Assembly (NCBI GenBank): GCA_009684525.1
Contig: WKKR01000003.1
Location: 62,001 to 126,000, forward strand
DNA length: 64,000 nucleotides
Reading direction: 5' to 3'
DNA from: Geobacter sp.
GTDB lineage: Bacteria; Desulfobacterota; Desulfuromonadia; Geobacterales; DSM-12255
Under the pieces are notes generated by a model. That model was not told where the DNA came from and made no database searches. It saw only the letters and a program-made list of their open reading frames with translations. Position numbers and translations under genes: made by a program. Of the stretch, positions 35,442-44,479 are shown in pieces. Each line of letters begins with the position of its first letter. Position 1 is the stretch's first letter.

Positions 35442-36126
35442 CATGAGGAATGCCCTTCTCCAGATCTGCGAGAAGGTTTTTCATGCGTTTGCGCTGCTGG
35501 TCGGCTTGTCCGCAGGCAGGACAGCAGCAGCATACAATCGGAAAATTGCGGTCACGGGAAAAACGGATGATATCCGATTCGGCAACGTATACCAGTGGAC
35601 GGATAACCGTGGTCACCCCGTTATCTGCGAGCATGCCAGGAGCCATGGCCTTGAGAGAGCCGACAAAGAACTGGTTGAGAAGCAGCGTCTCGATAAAATC
35701 GTCGAGATGATGACCCAGCGCCAGCTTGTTGCAGCCGAATTGCTGGGCAAGAGTGTAGAGGGTTCCTCTCTTCAGCCGGGCACAGATCGAGCAATATGAA
35801 GAGCCGGGCCGTCGTTTTTCCGCAATGATCCGGTAGTGGTCGGTGCTTTCCACGTGGTACCGGATTCCGTGGTTGCGAAGGTGCTGGGCAATGATATCAC
35901 TGCGATACCCCGGATATCCGGAATCGATGGTGATGGCGAATAGCTCGAACCTGATGGGAGCCCGCTTCCGTAACTCCTCCAGAATATGCAGCAGGGTATA
36001 TGAATCCTTTCCTCCTGAAACAGCTACCGCAATCCGGTCTCCATCCTTGACCAGACCGTAGTCAGCAATTGCCCTGCCGACGGCATTCTTGATTTTCTTG
36101 TACAATCTTTCGTCGCGCATATTCAT
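35329..36126 (-). CDS. ttcA: tRNA 2-thiocytidine(32) synthetase TtcA
   Basis: TtcA thiolates cytidine 32 of certain tRNAs. The 265-residue protein has the PP-loop SGGKDS (residues 37-42), Cys112 and Cys115 in YCSICARLKRG, and a third cysteine cluster near 199-205 (CCCCPACGQ). TtcA enzymes use such cysteines to hold an iron-sulfur cluster. ATG 36126 is 11 bases after the rluA-family stop; a second ATG two codons later is possible. It is last in a Nudix-RluA-TtcA operon. Confidence 0.9.
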   Translation of the reverse strand: MNMRDERLYKKIKNAVGRAIADYGLVKDGDRIAVAVSGGKDSYTLLHILEELRKRAPIRFELFAITIDSGYPGYRSDIIAQHLRNHGIRYHVESTDHYRIIAEKRRPGSSYCSICARLKRGTLYTLAQQFGCNKLALGHHLDDFIETLLLNQFFVGSLKAMAPGMLADNGVTTVIRPLVYVAESDIIRFSRDRNFPIVCCCCPACGQADQQRKRMKNLLADLEKGIPHVKQSLLRALANVQPRHLLDKKLYSVPDGSVDSVPPTP

Positions 36127-36137
36127 GTGAAGGGTCT

Positions 36138-37034
36138 CTAGAACACGTCAAGATCGGCAGCGATGCCCAGTTCTCTACAGAGATCGCGGAAAAGGGTATC
36201 AACGGGTGCTGTTGCCGAGACTGGCTTGTTGTGAAGGCCGTTGAAGGCCATGGTACGGCAGTGAAGCATCATGCGGGATGCCTGGGGCCCTCCATAGGAG
36301 GTATCGCCGATGATTGGCAGGCCGCAGTGCGACAGGTGTACGCGAATCTGGTGAGTGCGGCCGGTGAGGGGGCGAGCTTCCACGAGTGTCGAGGTCTCGC
36401 CTTTGACAATAACACGGAACTCGGTCGTCGACTCCTTACCAGGGGAGATTACGCCGTAGCGGAATTTGTTGAGTTTGCCGATCGGTTCCGAGATGGTCCA
36501 CGACTCCTCTTTGGGGTGACCAGCCACTACCGCCCAGTAAACCTTGGTCACCCTGCCAGCTTTCAGCTCTGCGGAGATATGGGTAGCCGCACGTTTATGC
36601 TTGGGGAAGAACAGCACTCCCGAGGTGCCCCGGTCAAGACGATGGACAATCCGTGCCTGTTCTTTGGACCCGTGCGTGCGGAGATAGCATTCCACGGCAT
36701 ACTCGGCGGTTCCCTTCAGCTGATATGGGGTCCGCTGGCTGTTTATCCCCACCCCCTTGTTGACTGCAAGGTAATCCATATCCTCGTAGAGCATATCAGT
36801 GGGAATATAGGCAAGATCAATGCAGCGTTCCTTCTCGATCAGACCGAGGGCTATGGTATCACCCGAATGCAGGGTGCGCGAGGCCACGCGAACTAGTGAG
36901 AGATTGACCGTGCAACTTCCCCAGTCGAGGAGGCGACGGATTTCGGTTTTGGAGAGTTGTGGGAAGAGAGCTTTGAGTCCATCGTCAAGACGCAACCCTG
37001 CCTGCTCGGAACCGACTATTGCCTGGAGTATCAA
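36138..37034 (-). CDS. RluA-family pseudouridine synthase
   Basis: The enzyme isomerises uridine in rRNA or tRNA. I set the start at TTG 37034, because it overlaps the Nudix stop as TTGA and gives 298 residues; the longer frame enters the Nudix gene. An N-terminal S4-like RNA-binding domain (about 10-75: LRLDDGLKALFPQLSKTEIRRLL) precedes the catalytic domain with RIVHRLDRGTSGV (catalytic Asp) and TGRTHQIRVHLSHCGLPIIGD. The exact target (rluA, rluC, rluD or other class) cannot be told from sequence alone. Confidence 0.9.
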   Translation of the reverse strand: MILQAIVGSEQAGLRLDDGLKALFPQLSKTEIRRLLDWGSCTVNLSLVRVASRTLHSGDTIALGLIEKERCIDLAYIPTDMLYEDMDYLAVNKGVGINSQRTPYQLKGTAEYAVECYLRTHGSKEQARIVHRLDRGTSGVLFFPKHKRAATHISAELKAGRVTKVYWAVVAGHPKEESWTISEPIGKLNKFRYGVISPGKESTTEFRVIVKGETSTLVEARPLTGRTHQIRVHLSHCGLPIIGDTSYGGPQASRMMLHCRTMAFNGLHNKPVSATAPVDTLFRDLCRELGIAADLDVF

Positions 37035-37552
37035 GGCCGCCCCGCTGCAGCCCGAAGAAGTGCGGCTATGGTTTTCCCATCGCTGATCCTGCCATCCTGC
37101 GCCATGCATAACGCTTCACTCAAAGGGATTCGTAGCGTGGTGATATCTTCATACGGATCTGGTTGGGACACCCCTTGAGAAAGGCCCGTGGCAAGAAAGA
37201 GGTGGATGATTTCGTCGAAAACGCCAGGTGAGGTAAATATCTGGCCGAGAGGTGATAGGACAGCAGCCGTGAGCCCGGTCTCTTCAACCAGTTCGCGACG
37301 GCCGCAATCGATCGGGTTTTCACCCGGACTCAAACGGCCTGCCGGAATTTCAATGGTGAACTCTTCGACCGCAGGGCGCAATTGACGGATCAGGGTCACC
37401 GTATCGTCGTCATGGAGAGGGAGAACGGCTGCCCCGCCGGGGTGCCGAACGATCTGGTAGGTGTGCCAGCCTTTGGAGCCGATTTGTACATCCAGTTGTT
37501 CCAGATCTACCACCAGCCCATTGAACAGACGGGATTTATGACGAACTTCCAT
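37031..37552 (-). CDS. Nudix hydrolase, probable ADP-ribose pyrophosphatase
   Basis: The 173-residue enzyme has a complete Nudix box, G72 through L94 (GRLSPGENPIDCGRRELVEETGL with its REx2EE core). The preceding IEIPAGRL pattern is typical of NudF-type ADP-ribose pyrophosphatases. The start ATG 37552 has GGAGG eight bases upstream; an earlier ATG (37585) would add 11 residues without a good site. It is the first gene of the Nudix-RluA-TtcA operon. Confidence 0.9.
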   Translation of the reverse strand: MEVRHKSRLFNGLVVDLEQLDVQIGSKGWHTYQIVRHPGGAAVLPLHDDDTVTLIRQLRPAVEEFTIEIPAGRLSPGENPIDCGRRELVEETGLTAAVLSPLGQIFTSPGVFDEIIHLFLATGLSQGVSQPDPYEDITTLRIPLSEALCMAQDGRISDGKTIAALLRAAAGRP

Positions 37553-37677
37553 GGTATATGCCTCCGTACGGTCTATTGATATCATGATCGAAAGGTCATG
37601 TGAAGAAATTTGATAGCGCTTTACCGGCGCTTAGTCTGTGTTAAGCTTGAGGAAAATAAACCGCTAGGGAGGGTGCT

Positions 37678-37896
37678 ATGTACGGTTCCGACAGGGTTTA
37701 CAAAAAGGTGGAGGTAATCGGTGTGTCCAAGAACGGTGTCGAAGCAGCCATCCAGGCAGCTTTGACAAAGGCACACAACACACTGGAAAAGGTTTCCTGG
37801 TTTGAGGTGCAGGAAGTCCGTGGTCATGTGGGAGATGATGGCATGGTTTCAGAATACCAGGTGATTCTCAAGGTGGCATTTCAGTTGAAGGATTGA
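37678..37896 (+). CDS. Dodecin, flavin-storage protein
   Basis: The 72-residue protein matches dodecin across its length (VYKKVEVIGVSKNGVEAAIQAALTKA, W near residue 41, and EYQVILKVAFQL). Dodecins form hollow dodecamers that store or buffer flavins. The ATG follows AGGGAGGGTG. It stands alone, divergent from the Nudix gene. A flavin buffer fits an organism with many redox enzymes, though this is inference. Confidence 0.93.
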   Translation: MYGSDRVYKKVEVIGVSKNGVEAAIQAALTKAHNTLEKVSWFEVQEVRGHVGDDGMVSEYQVILKVAFQLKD

Positions 37897-38258
37897 CGAT
37901 GGGGGAAACCCGCAATTGAATAATTCTTTTCCTCATATTCTTTAGGAGTTTTAAACTCAGGCCGATAACGTATTAAAACGTATCTGAAAGTAACGGCTCA
38001 AGGGCTTCAGGTCGATACTGCTAGTCGGTTACTACGTCTTAGCCCTTGACTTGAAAGATGCTGGATTAACATGCTTGACGATTGAGCCGGTGCATTCTTG
38101 TATATTCCATACGTGTGATAACTCGAGTGAGATTAATTAAAAGAATATGTTATGGTAAAGACTTGATGAAGAAAAATGCCTTTTCTTACCTGTCTCTAAA
38201 TGGAAATGTTGTATGTGAGTCGGTTGCCGATGCCGGTCAGGCTTGGAGAGAACTTTCA
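37897..38258. other. AT-rich intergenic region with repeats and a hairpin
   Basis: This is about 360 bases with no supported gene. It contains two AACGTAT copies exactly 10 bases apart (37967-37973 and 37977-37983), an exact GCCGATAA (37961-37968, the sigma-28 -10 consensus but with a poor -35 box), and a perfect 9-base-pair stem TCAAGGGCT/AGCCCTTGA (37998-38006 with 38041-38049) enclosing 34 bases. A TTGACG/TGTATA pair near 38078-38107 could be the pilin promoter. The structure may be a leader RNA or an operator cluster. Confidence 0.45.
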
Positions 38259-38690
38259 GTGGATAACCGTGGTTTCACTTTGATAGAACTTATTGTGGTT
38301 ACCGCTATCTTAGGGGTTTTAGCCCTCATGGCGATCCCTGCGTATAATTCGTATGTGAATTCATCGAAAATCGCCAGAGCAGAGGGTGATATCCGGACCA
38401 TGGAAAATGATATCACTGCATATCTCGTAGACAGGGGAACTTTGCCCGATAACCTCAATGATATCGGCAGGGGAACTCTGCGTGACCCATGGGGAAATCC
38501 TTACGAATATTACAACTTCGCAGTTGGCGGGAAAACACCGCTGCAGGATCTGGGCCTTCATGACCTCAATTCTGAATTTGACCTTTACAGCAAAGGTCCG
38601 GATGGCGCGAGTGCGGCGGATTATTCTGACCCTTCAAGTGCCGATGATATTGTCAGATCTGGCGATGGTGGGTACGTTGGGAACAGATAA
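38259..38690 (+). CDS. Stand-alone GspG-like pseudopilin
   Basis: This 143-residue pseudopilin has RG/FTLIELIVVTAIL with Glu at +5, then the GspG-family C terminus DPWGNPYEYYNF and FDLYSKGPDG. I chose GTG 38259 because GGAGAG is nine bases upstream and it gives the short leader MDNRG/F; an in-frame ATG at 38166 would add 31 residues with no ribosome-binding site. It is not part of the gsp operon and has no secretin or ATPase beside it. It may join the gsp machine or a type IV pilus-like system encoded elsewhere. The sequence is AT-richer than its surroundings. Confidence 0.8.
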   Translation: MDNRGFTLIELIVVTAILGVLALMAIPAYNSYVNSSKIARAEGDIRTMENDITAYLVDRGTLPDNLNDIGRGTLRDPWGNPYEYYNFAVGGKTPLQDLGLHDLNSEFDLYSKGPDGASAADYSDPSSADDIVRSGDGGYVGNR

Positions 38691-38783
38691 GCGTTTGGAA
38701 GCAGGGAATTGATATGTGTGAGTCAAAGATATCTGGTTCATGTTTGCCTTTGCAGACATGTTATGTGAAAAGGTGAACGATTT

Positions 38784-39704
38784 ATGATTTGTGCATGCCC
38801 GAAATGTGCCGCACGGAACGAGGTGGATCTTGCCGAGATACCAGAAGGCGGTACTACGACCAATTGTGCAGCATGCAAGGCTCGCTTTCTCATCACTCGT
38901 GAGAGTATCGCTCACAGGGCCTACCGGAAAGCAGAAGATGCACATTGCGCAAAGTGCGGCAACGACCTCGGTTCGTCTCTTCACTGCCCCTCTTGTGGCG
39001 AATTATATCCTGACTATTTCGTGGCGGAAGCACCCGATGTAGCTCGCAAGAAGATCAGGAAGATTGCAGATGCATTTTCCAGTCTGAAGGACCTTTCTTT
39101 CGAATGGGGGGCTAAGCCAAAAGGTGTTTCGGGGTACGCGTCTAAGGCAAAGAGCGTCACACCGGTATCCCGTGAAAAATCGCGTAAGTTTGCAATGATT
39201 GCTGCCGGAGTGATGCTTCTTGTGGCAGTAGTTGCTTCGGGTGGGTGGTTTTATCTGCAACATAAGGCTCAGCAACAATATGCGGAAAATTATATAAAGG
39301 CGCTGTACGGGGTAAAATCCGGAATGGAGTATGGTTTGACGGCGTGTTCCAAGATTTCTGAAGAGATGAACTCGAGAGGTAATGCTCGGATTAGCCCAGA
39401 AGATGAAATAAAGATGAGTAAGGTCAAGGACGAAGTTGACAAGATCATGCAGAAGTTGAATAATCCTCCAGGGAAATTTGATCAGGCAAACGATAAGCTG
39501 ATGAAATTATATGAGATTTATAAATCTATTCACACCCTCGCCATTTCACCGACAGGCTCTCCGGCAAGGATCTCAGGGGTTGCGAGCAAGGCCGAAAGTG
39601 AATTCAGGCAGGGAACGCAGGAATTGAAGAACAGTCTGCCGGAGGAGCTTTCGGCCGCACTCAAAAGAGGTAAGAGCAAGTATCGCGGATTGAGAGATCT
39701 ATAG
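38784..39704 (+). CDS. Zinc-ribbon single-pass membrane protein of unknown function
   Basis: The 306-residue protein starts with an MJ0042-like zinc ribbon (CPKCAARN and NCAACKARF, residues 5-36) and a second ribbon (CAKCGND and CPSCGEL, about 55-73). A Ser/Lys linker follows, then one membrane segment (about residues 135-156) and a helical C-terminal domain of roughly 150 residues rich in Lys and Glu. By topology the ribbons are cytoplasmic and the helical part is outside. It follows the pseudopilin by 93 bases and shares its AT-rich composition, so they may act together. I do not recognise the C-terminal domain. Confidence 0.75.
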   Translation: MICACPKCAARNEVDLAEIPEGGTTTNCAACKARFLITRESIAHRAYRKAEDAHCAKCGNDLGSSLHCPSCGELYPDYFVAEAPDVARKKIRKIADAFSSLKDLSFEWGAKPKGVSGYASKAKSVTPVSREKSRKFAMIAAGVMLLVAVVASGGWFYLQHKAQQQYAENYIKALYGVKSGMEYGLTACSKISEEMNSRGNARISPEDEIKMSKVKDEVDKIMQKLNNPPGKFDQANDKLMKLYEIYKSIHTLAISPTGSPARISGVASKAESEFRQGTQELKNSLPEELSAALKRGKSKYRGLRDL

Positions 39705-39753
39705 CGGCATTCTATCTGGGCAATACCTGGCATGGCCCAGGTGATATTATGGA

Positions 39754-39793
39754 AAAGGCCACCGGCTTGTGCAGCAAACCGGTGGCCTTTTTT
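39754..39793. terminator. Intrinsic terminator after the zinc-ribbon gene
   Basis: AAAGGCCACCGG (39754-39765) and CCGGTGGCCTTT (39779-39790) form a perfect 12-base-pair stem with a 13-base loop and T run. The A-rich left side lets it also serve the convergent ferritin-like gene. Confidence 0.8.
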
Positions 39794-39900
39794 CGTGGAG
39801 ATAACCAAAGATTGCTCGTGGTCAGTCCGTGAGAGGTGACACTGTCTTCAGAACGCTATTAACGGCTGGGGTCGAGTTCCCTTTCCCCCTTTCCTGGCGG

Positions 39901-40374
39901 TCAGTTTTCCGTCAGGAAGTGTTGCTCGTAGAGGTCTTCAAGGATCTGCAGGTGACGGCTCTCGTCGGCAAGCAACCGGTCGAACAGGCTTGCATTGGGA
40001 GCGCCGGTACACCCCTGTGCCATCCGGGTGTAAAAGTCTATGGCACCTTTTTCAAGATGGATGGCATAGGCAAGGGCCTCACGCGCATCGGAGTTTGGTG
40101 TCAATTCCTTTTTAGCGAGCACGTAGCCAAGATTCATGGTCGGAACGGGTTGTACCATTCCTTCGCCTGATATCTGGCCTTCCAGGAGGGCCAACTCCAA
40201 CTGCTGCTTGTGATGCAACTCGTCAATGGCCGCATCCTTTAGGATTTCTTTGGCCCCCTTGTTCTTCAATATGCGAATAGCATTCAAATAGTGTCTGAAC
40301 CCTTCCTCTTCCATGGTGATGGCCATCTCAATTGCGGCCTCAAATGTATAACAGACCTGATCCTGATCGTTCAT
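39901..40374 (-). CDS. Ferritin-like (rubrerythrin-type) diiron protein
   Basis: The 157-residue four-helix protein carries the diiron pattern of the ferritin-like/rubrerythrin family: EEEGFRHY in helix 1, DELHHKQQLE in helix 2, LEKGAIDFY in helix 3 and DESRHLQILEDL in helix 4. There is no rubredoxin-like zinc domain, so it is not a full rubrerythrin. I prefer ATG 40374 to the ATG two codons earlier because GGGAGG is then about 8 bases away. Likely roles are peroxide reduction or iron handling in an anaerobe. It is a single-gene unit. Confidence 0.85.
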   Translation of the reverse strand: MNDQDQVCYTFEAAIEMAITMEEEGFRHYLNAIRILKNKGAKEILKDAAIDELHHKQQLELALLEGQISGEGMVQPVPTMNLGYVLAKKELTPNSDAREALAYAIHLEKGAIDFYTRMAQGCTGAPNASLFDRLLADESRHLQILEDLYEQHFLTEN

Positions 40375-40558
40375 AAGCATATCCTCCCAGTTTGAAGAAT
40401 TAACGACTTTTTATCACACCTGCTGCGCAAGTACAAGCTGATTGTATACACATGCACACGAGAGGTCGATGTCTGAGCCGTTCGCAACTGGCTTTTGCCG
40501 GCGGGTGCGGTAGAATTTGTTCTGCACATTAGCATGAGCAGGGAAGGAGAAGGGAGTC

Positions 40559-41446
40559 GTGCGGGTATTTATCGCTGGAGGGACTGGCTTTGTTGGAGGT
40601 CATTTGTGCCGTGAATTACGAAAGCGTGGCCACGAAATTACTTTATTGACGCACAGCCGGAAAGGCTCTGCACTTGATGGGTGTAAAATGGTCGAGGGTG
40701 ATGTCACCAATGCCGATGAATATTATCGTGAAATTAACGGCTGCGATGCAGTCATAAATCTTGTGGGGATTATCCGCGAGTTCCCGGCCCACGGGGTGAC
40801 TTTCGAGAAGTTGCATGTCGCAGCAACCCAAGCCATGATAACTGCGACGCACAAGGCCGGCGTCGAACGTTACATCCAGATGTCGGCCCTTGGCACAAGG
40901 CCAAATGCAGTTTCTCGTTATCATCAGACCAAATGGCGCGCCGAAGAACTGGTGCGTGCTTCGGACCTTGCCTGGACCATCTTCCGGCCTTCGGTAATCT
41001 TTGGCCCGGGCGATGCCTTTATTTCCATGCTTGCCGGATACATCCGCAGATATCCTGCTGTTCCGGTTATTGGCGACGGGATGTATCGGCTGCAACCGAT
41101 CGCTGCTGTTGATGTTTGTCGATGCTTTGCCATGGCGTTGGAAATGCGAGAGACCATCGGCAAGGCTTACGAACTCTGCGGTCCTGATCGATTAACCTAT
41201 ATTGAGTTGCTTGATGCAATCGGTACTGCCCTTGGAAAGTCTACGGTTCTCAAGCTGAAAAATCCTGTAGGGCTACTGAAACTGGTGACGCCAATGCTCC
41301 AGGGCTTTTCGTTTTTCCCGCTTTCCATGGATCAGATCCAGATGCTGATCGAAGAAAACATTTGCAATGGTGACTGGCGTACGACTTTTGATTTTGATGC
41401 GCAGCATTTTGCTGCCGGCATTTCCTTATATCTGCGCGAAAATTGA
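40559..41446 (+). CDS. NAD(P)-binding extended-SDR protein, NDUFA9-like
   Basis: The 295-residue protein begins with the Rossmann motif GGTGFVG (residues 7-13) and continues as an atypical extended SDR: INLVGIIRE, SALGTRPNAVSRYHQTKWRAEELV and a conserved FRPSVIFGPGD. This resembles NDUFA9/YwnB-type proteins, which bind nucleotide but often lack a complete catalytic Tyr-x3-Lys (here Y-H-Q-T-K is present near residue 121). Quinone or lipid-related roles are known in related proteins; the substrate here is unknown. The start is GTG 40559 with GGAGAAGGGAG upstream. The GGDEF-EAL gene follows after 17 bases. Confidence 0.85.
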   Translation: MRVFIAGGTGFVGGHLCRELRKRGHEITLLTHSRKGSALDGCKMVEGDVTNADEYYREINGCDAVINLVGIIREFPAHGVTFEKLHVAATQAMITATHKAGVERYIQMSALGTRPNAVSRYHQTKWRAEELVRASDLAWTIFRPSVIFGPGDAFISMLAGYIRRYPAVPVIGDGMYRLQPIAAVDVCRCFAMALEMRETIGKAYELCGPDRLTYIELLDAIGTALGKSTVLKLKNPVGLLKLVTPMLQGFSFFPLSMDQIQMLIEENICNGDWRTTFDFDAQHFAAGISLYLREN

Positions 41447-41463
41447 ATGGACAGGTTTGGATC

Positions 41464-44229
41464 GTGAGTATCGGGCTCAAAACTCGGGTTGCAGTTGCAA
41501 TTTCGGCCCTCTTCGTCCTTTTTGCCACTCTGTTGGCAATGTATGTTCATTACGCCAGTGAGCGGGATTACCGCCGGACCATAGCAACCCAACAGCTTTT
41601 GCTCGTGAATTCGCTTGCAGAAACCATTGATGATAAGCTCTCAGTTGCCCAGCACGCATTGTTGGCCGAATCCGCCAAAGTTCAGACCGATATTGCTGCA
41701 AATGCCGACAAGGCGCAGGGTTTCCTGGACCATCAACATTCATTGCATGCCATCTTTGATAATGGACTCTTTCTTTTCAGCACTGATGGCCGGCTCATTG
41801 CTGAAAGCCCCTTCCTTTCCGGCCGTCGCAATCGGGACATTTCCTATCGGGATTATTTTCAGATTACGATGAAGACGGGGAAACCGATCATCTCCGCTCC
41901 ATATCAATCGACCCACTCCCCAGGGCATCCGGCCATCATGATGACTGCTCCCATTTTCTCTGAGCAAGGACGCATTGCAGCAATCATGGGGGGGAGTCTG
42001 GATCTGCACGGTAGCAACATCCTCGTAGAACTCCCCCGCCGAAAGATGAATAACCATGGAGATCTGTTTTTGCTCTCGGCGGACGGGATGGTGATCATCC
42101 ATCCCGACAAGACGATGATCATGCAACGTCACTGGGGAGGTGACAATTCTCAGCTGGCGATGGTTTTGAAAAATCCTGAGGGGACAACCGAATTGGTCAA
42201 TGCACGCAAACAGCCTGTACTTGCTTCGTTCAAGCGCTTGCAGCGTACCCCCTGGATCGTGGTTGCGGAGTATCCTTTGACACTGATGCTGGCCCCCCTC
42301 GAACGGGCCAAGCAGGCTCTCCGCCTGGTGGTGCTGGGGTCTACCATTGTCGTACTGGTTGTGGTTTGGTTGATGATGTACTACCTGATGGCGCCGCTTT
42401 CTTCTTTTACACGGCATGTGGAAACACTCGCGGAAAACGGCAGTGAAGAAAAACTCTTCCGCATAAAAGGCGTTAATGAAATTGCCACGCTGGCAACGGC
42501 ATTCAATTCCATGGTCGTTGCTCTTGACAGCGAGCATGATGCACTCCTGGAGAGCGAAAACAACTTCAAGGCACTTGCCGAGAACGCCCATGAAGGGATG
42601 TTGATTGTTGTCGGTCTCGGCATCATTCTTTACTCTAACCGACAGGCTGCAATTCTGCTCGGGCGTGCTATCTCAACGTTGCAGAACGTTTCGGTCGAGA
42701 GTCTCGTGCCAGATGAATCACGTCCTCGTTTCATGGAGTATTGTTTACGGGCTTGTGCCGGTGAACAGGTTGAGCCTGTCTTTGAGTGTGAAGTGCTCAG
42801 AGGGGATGGAGTGACGATACCCGTCGAGGTCACGTGTGCCCGCACGGTATGGCAGGGGCAGCCGGCAGAACTCCTGGTCATCCGCGACATTTCACAGAGA
42901 AAGCTGGCCGAAACCCTCCTTCGGGAAAATGAAGAGCGACTCTTTTTTCTCGCCCATCATGACAATCTTACCGAACTTCCCAATAGACTTCTCTGCTATG
43001 ACCGATTGCGCCAGGCAATTTCTCGGGCGCGTCGCGCTGGCCAGTTGGTGGGGTTGCTGTTTATCGATCTGGACAGATTCAAAAATATTAACGATTCCCT
43101 CGGTCATGAGATCGGTGACATGCTGTTGCGCGAGGTTGCTAAGCGGTTCAGTTACTGGGTGCGCGAGACCGATACCGTTGCGAGGCTGGGCGGGGACGAA
43201 TTCGTCATCATTCTGGAAGAGATCGAGGATGCACGGTATGCCGCCATGGTTGCCCAGAAGCTGATAGGCATTCTGGCACAACCGATCGTGGTCGGTGGGC
43301 ACGAATTGTATATATCCATCAGTATCGGCATTACCCTGTTTCCTTCTGACAGTACCGATGTGGATGGTTTGATGAAATGCGCCGATATTGCCATGTATTC
43401 CGCCAAGGAAAATGGGCGCAACAATTATCAGTTTTACACCACGAACATGAACCGGCGGACCCGTGAAATGCTTGACCTGGAGGGAGAACTCCGCCGAGGG
43501 TTGGACCACGAACAATTCATGCTCTACTTTCAGCCCCAGTTGAGCTTGGCCACGGGAGCCCTGGTCGGTATGGAAGCGCTCGTGCGCTGGCGACATCCGG
43601 TACGGGGTGTTGTTATGCCGGACCGATTCATCCCCCTTGCCGAAGACAACGGCTTGATCGTACCCCTTGGTGAATGGGTCATCCATGCTGCCTGCCAGCA
43701 AGGCAAGTCATGGCAGCAACGGGGAGGAGTACCGTTTCGCGTGGCAGTAAACATTTCCCCCCGGCAGTTCCGATACGGGAATCTGTCTAAAGTGATCGCC
43801 CAGGCCTTGGAGCAAACAGGTTTTGACCCATCCTGTCTGGAACTGGAGATAACCGAAAGCATGATCATGGGGAACGTTGAAGCTGCGGTTCGGATCATGG
43901 AAGAGCTCAATGACATGGGCGTAATGCTGGCCATTGATGATTTTGGTACTGGATATTCATCCCTGGGTCACTTGAAGCACTTTCCCATCAGTCGGCTCAA
44001 GATCGACAAGTCGTTCATCCGTGATATTTCAGAGAATGCCAATGATGCGGCCATTGCCGCTGCCATCATTGCCCTGGCACACAGCATGAGCCTGGAAGTG
44101 ATCGCGGAAGGGATAGAGACCGAAGAGCACCTGCGGCTTCTGCGAGAACTTGGGTGCGAACAGGGGCAGGGATATCTGTTCAGTCGCCCACAACCTGCTC
44201 ACCTTTTGCAGTCTTTTCTCAATCTATAG
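41464..44229 (+). CDS. Membrane Cache-HAMP-PAS-GGDEF-EAL c-di-GMP enzyme
   Basis: The 921-residue protein starts at GTG 41464 (MSIGLKTR). It has a membrane segment near 9-28, a periplasmic double-Cache sensor (about 30-285, with NRDISYRDYF and PIISAPYQS), a second membrane segment near 290-313, HAMP (about 313-365) and PAS (about 372-480). A GGDEF domain with intact LGGDEF follows, and then an EAL domain with MEALVRW and the loop DDFGTGYSSL. Both catalytic motifs look intact, so it could make or degrade c-di-GMP. It is downstream of the SDR gene by 17 bases. Confidence 0.92.
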   Translation: MSIGLKTRVAVAISALFVLFATLLAMYVHYASERDYRRTIATQQLLLVNSLAETIDDKLSVAQHALLAESAKVQTDIAANADKAQGFLDHQHSLHAIFDNGLFLFSTDGRLIAESPFLSGRRNRDISYRDYFQITMKTGKPIISAPYQSTHSPGHPAIMMTAPIFSEQGRIAAIMGGSLDLHGSNILVELPRRKMNNHGDLFLLSADGMVIIHPDKTMIMQRHWGGDNSQLAMVLKNPEGTTELVNARKQPVLASFKRLQRTPWIVVAEYPLTLMLAPLERAKQALRLVVLGSTIVVLVVVWLMMYYLMAPLSSFTRHVETLAENGSEEKLFRIKGVNEIATLATAFNSMVVALDSEHDALLESENNFKALAENAHEGMLIVVGLGIILYSNRQAAILLGRAISTLQNVSVESLVPDESRPRFMEYCLRACAGEQVEPVFECEVLRGDGVTIPVEVTCARTVWQGQPAELLVIRDISQRKLAETLLRENEERLFFLAHHDNLTELPNRLLCYDRLRQAISRARRAGQLVGLLFIDLDRFKNINDSLGHEIGDMLLREVAKRFSYWVRETDTVARLGGDEFVIILEEIEDARYAAMVAQKLIGILAQPIVVGGHELYISISIGITLFPSDSTDVDGLMKCADIAMYSAKENGRNNYQFYTTNMNRRTREMLDLEGELRRGLDHEQFMLYFQPQLSLATGALVGMEALVRWRHPVRGVVMPDRFIPLAEDNGLIVPLGEWVIHAACQQGKSWQQRGGVPFRVAVNISPRQFRYGNLSKVIAQALEQTGFDPSCLELEITESMIMGNVEAAVRIMEELNDMGVMLAIDDFGTGYSSLGHLKHFPISRLKIDKSFIRDISENANDAAIAAAIIALAHSMSLEVIAEGIETEEHLRLLRELGCEQGQGYLFSRPQPAHLLQSFLNL

Positions 44230-44479
44230 GGCTCAGAAGTGATTACCAGAGTCTGGGAGTTCTGCAATCTCACTCCTTGACATCCATCACCGCATGGTTT
44301 ATGAGTTTGTGCTACGTAACTCACTGTCGGTGTTACGTTTTCGCGGGCGTTGCCGGTCGATTTTATCTAAGCTATTGTTTTCTGTGCCTGGAACGCAGAG
44401 TGTTCCACTGGTAAACGTCGTTCATCCTCTGATTCCTTCTGTTTCAAGTGGAAGGGATGTTGCTTAGTGAAAGGGCCCG
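44230..44479. other. Intergenic region upstream of cbiQ with inverted repeats
   Basis: About 250 bases without a gene. ACGTAAC (44314-44320) and GTTACGT (44332-44338) form a 7-base inverted repeat, and a TGGAAC/GTTCCA pair lies near 44388-44408. I looked for a CbiM-like gene remnant and for cobalamin-riboswitch signatures and found neither. The repeats may be sites for a metal-responsive regulator. Confidence 0.4.

Noticed and set aside
44230-44479. Cobalamin riboswitch or cbiM remnant before cbiQ
   Set aside because: No B12-box-like sequence and no frame resembling CbiM could be found.
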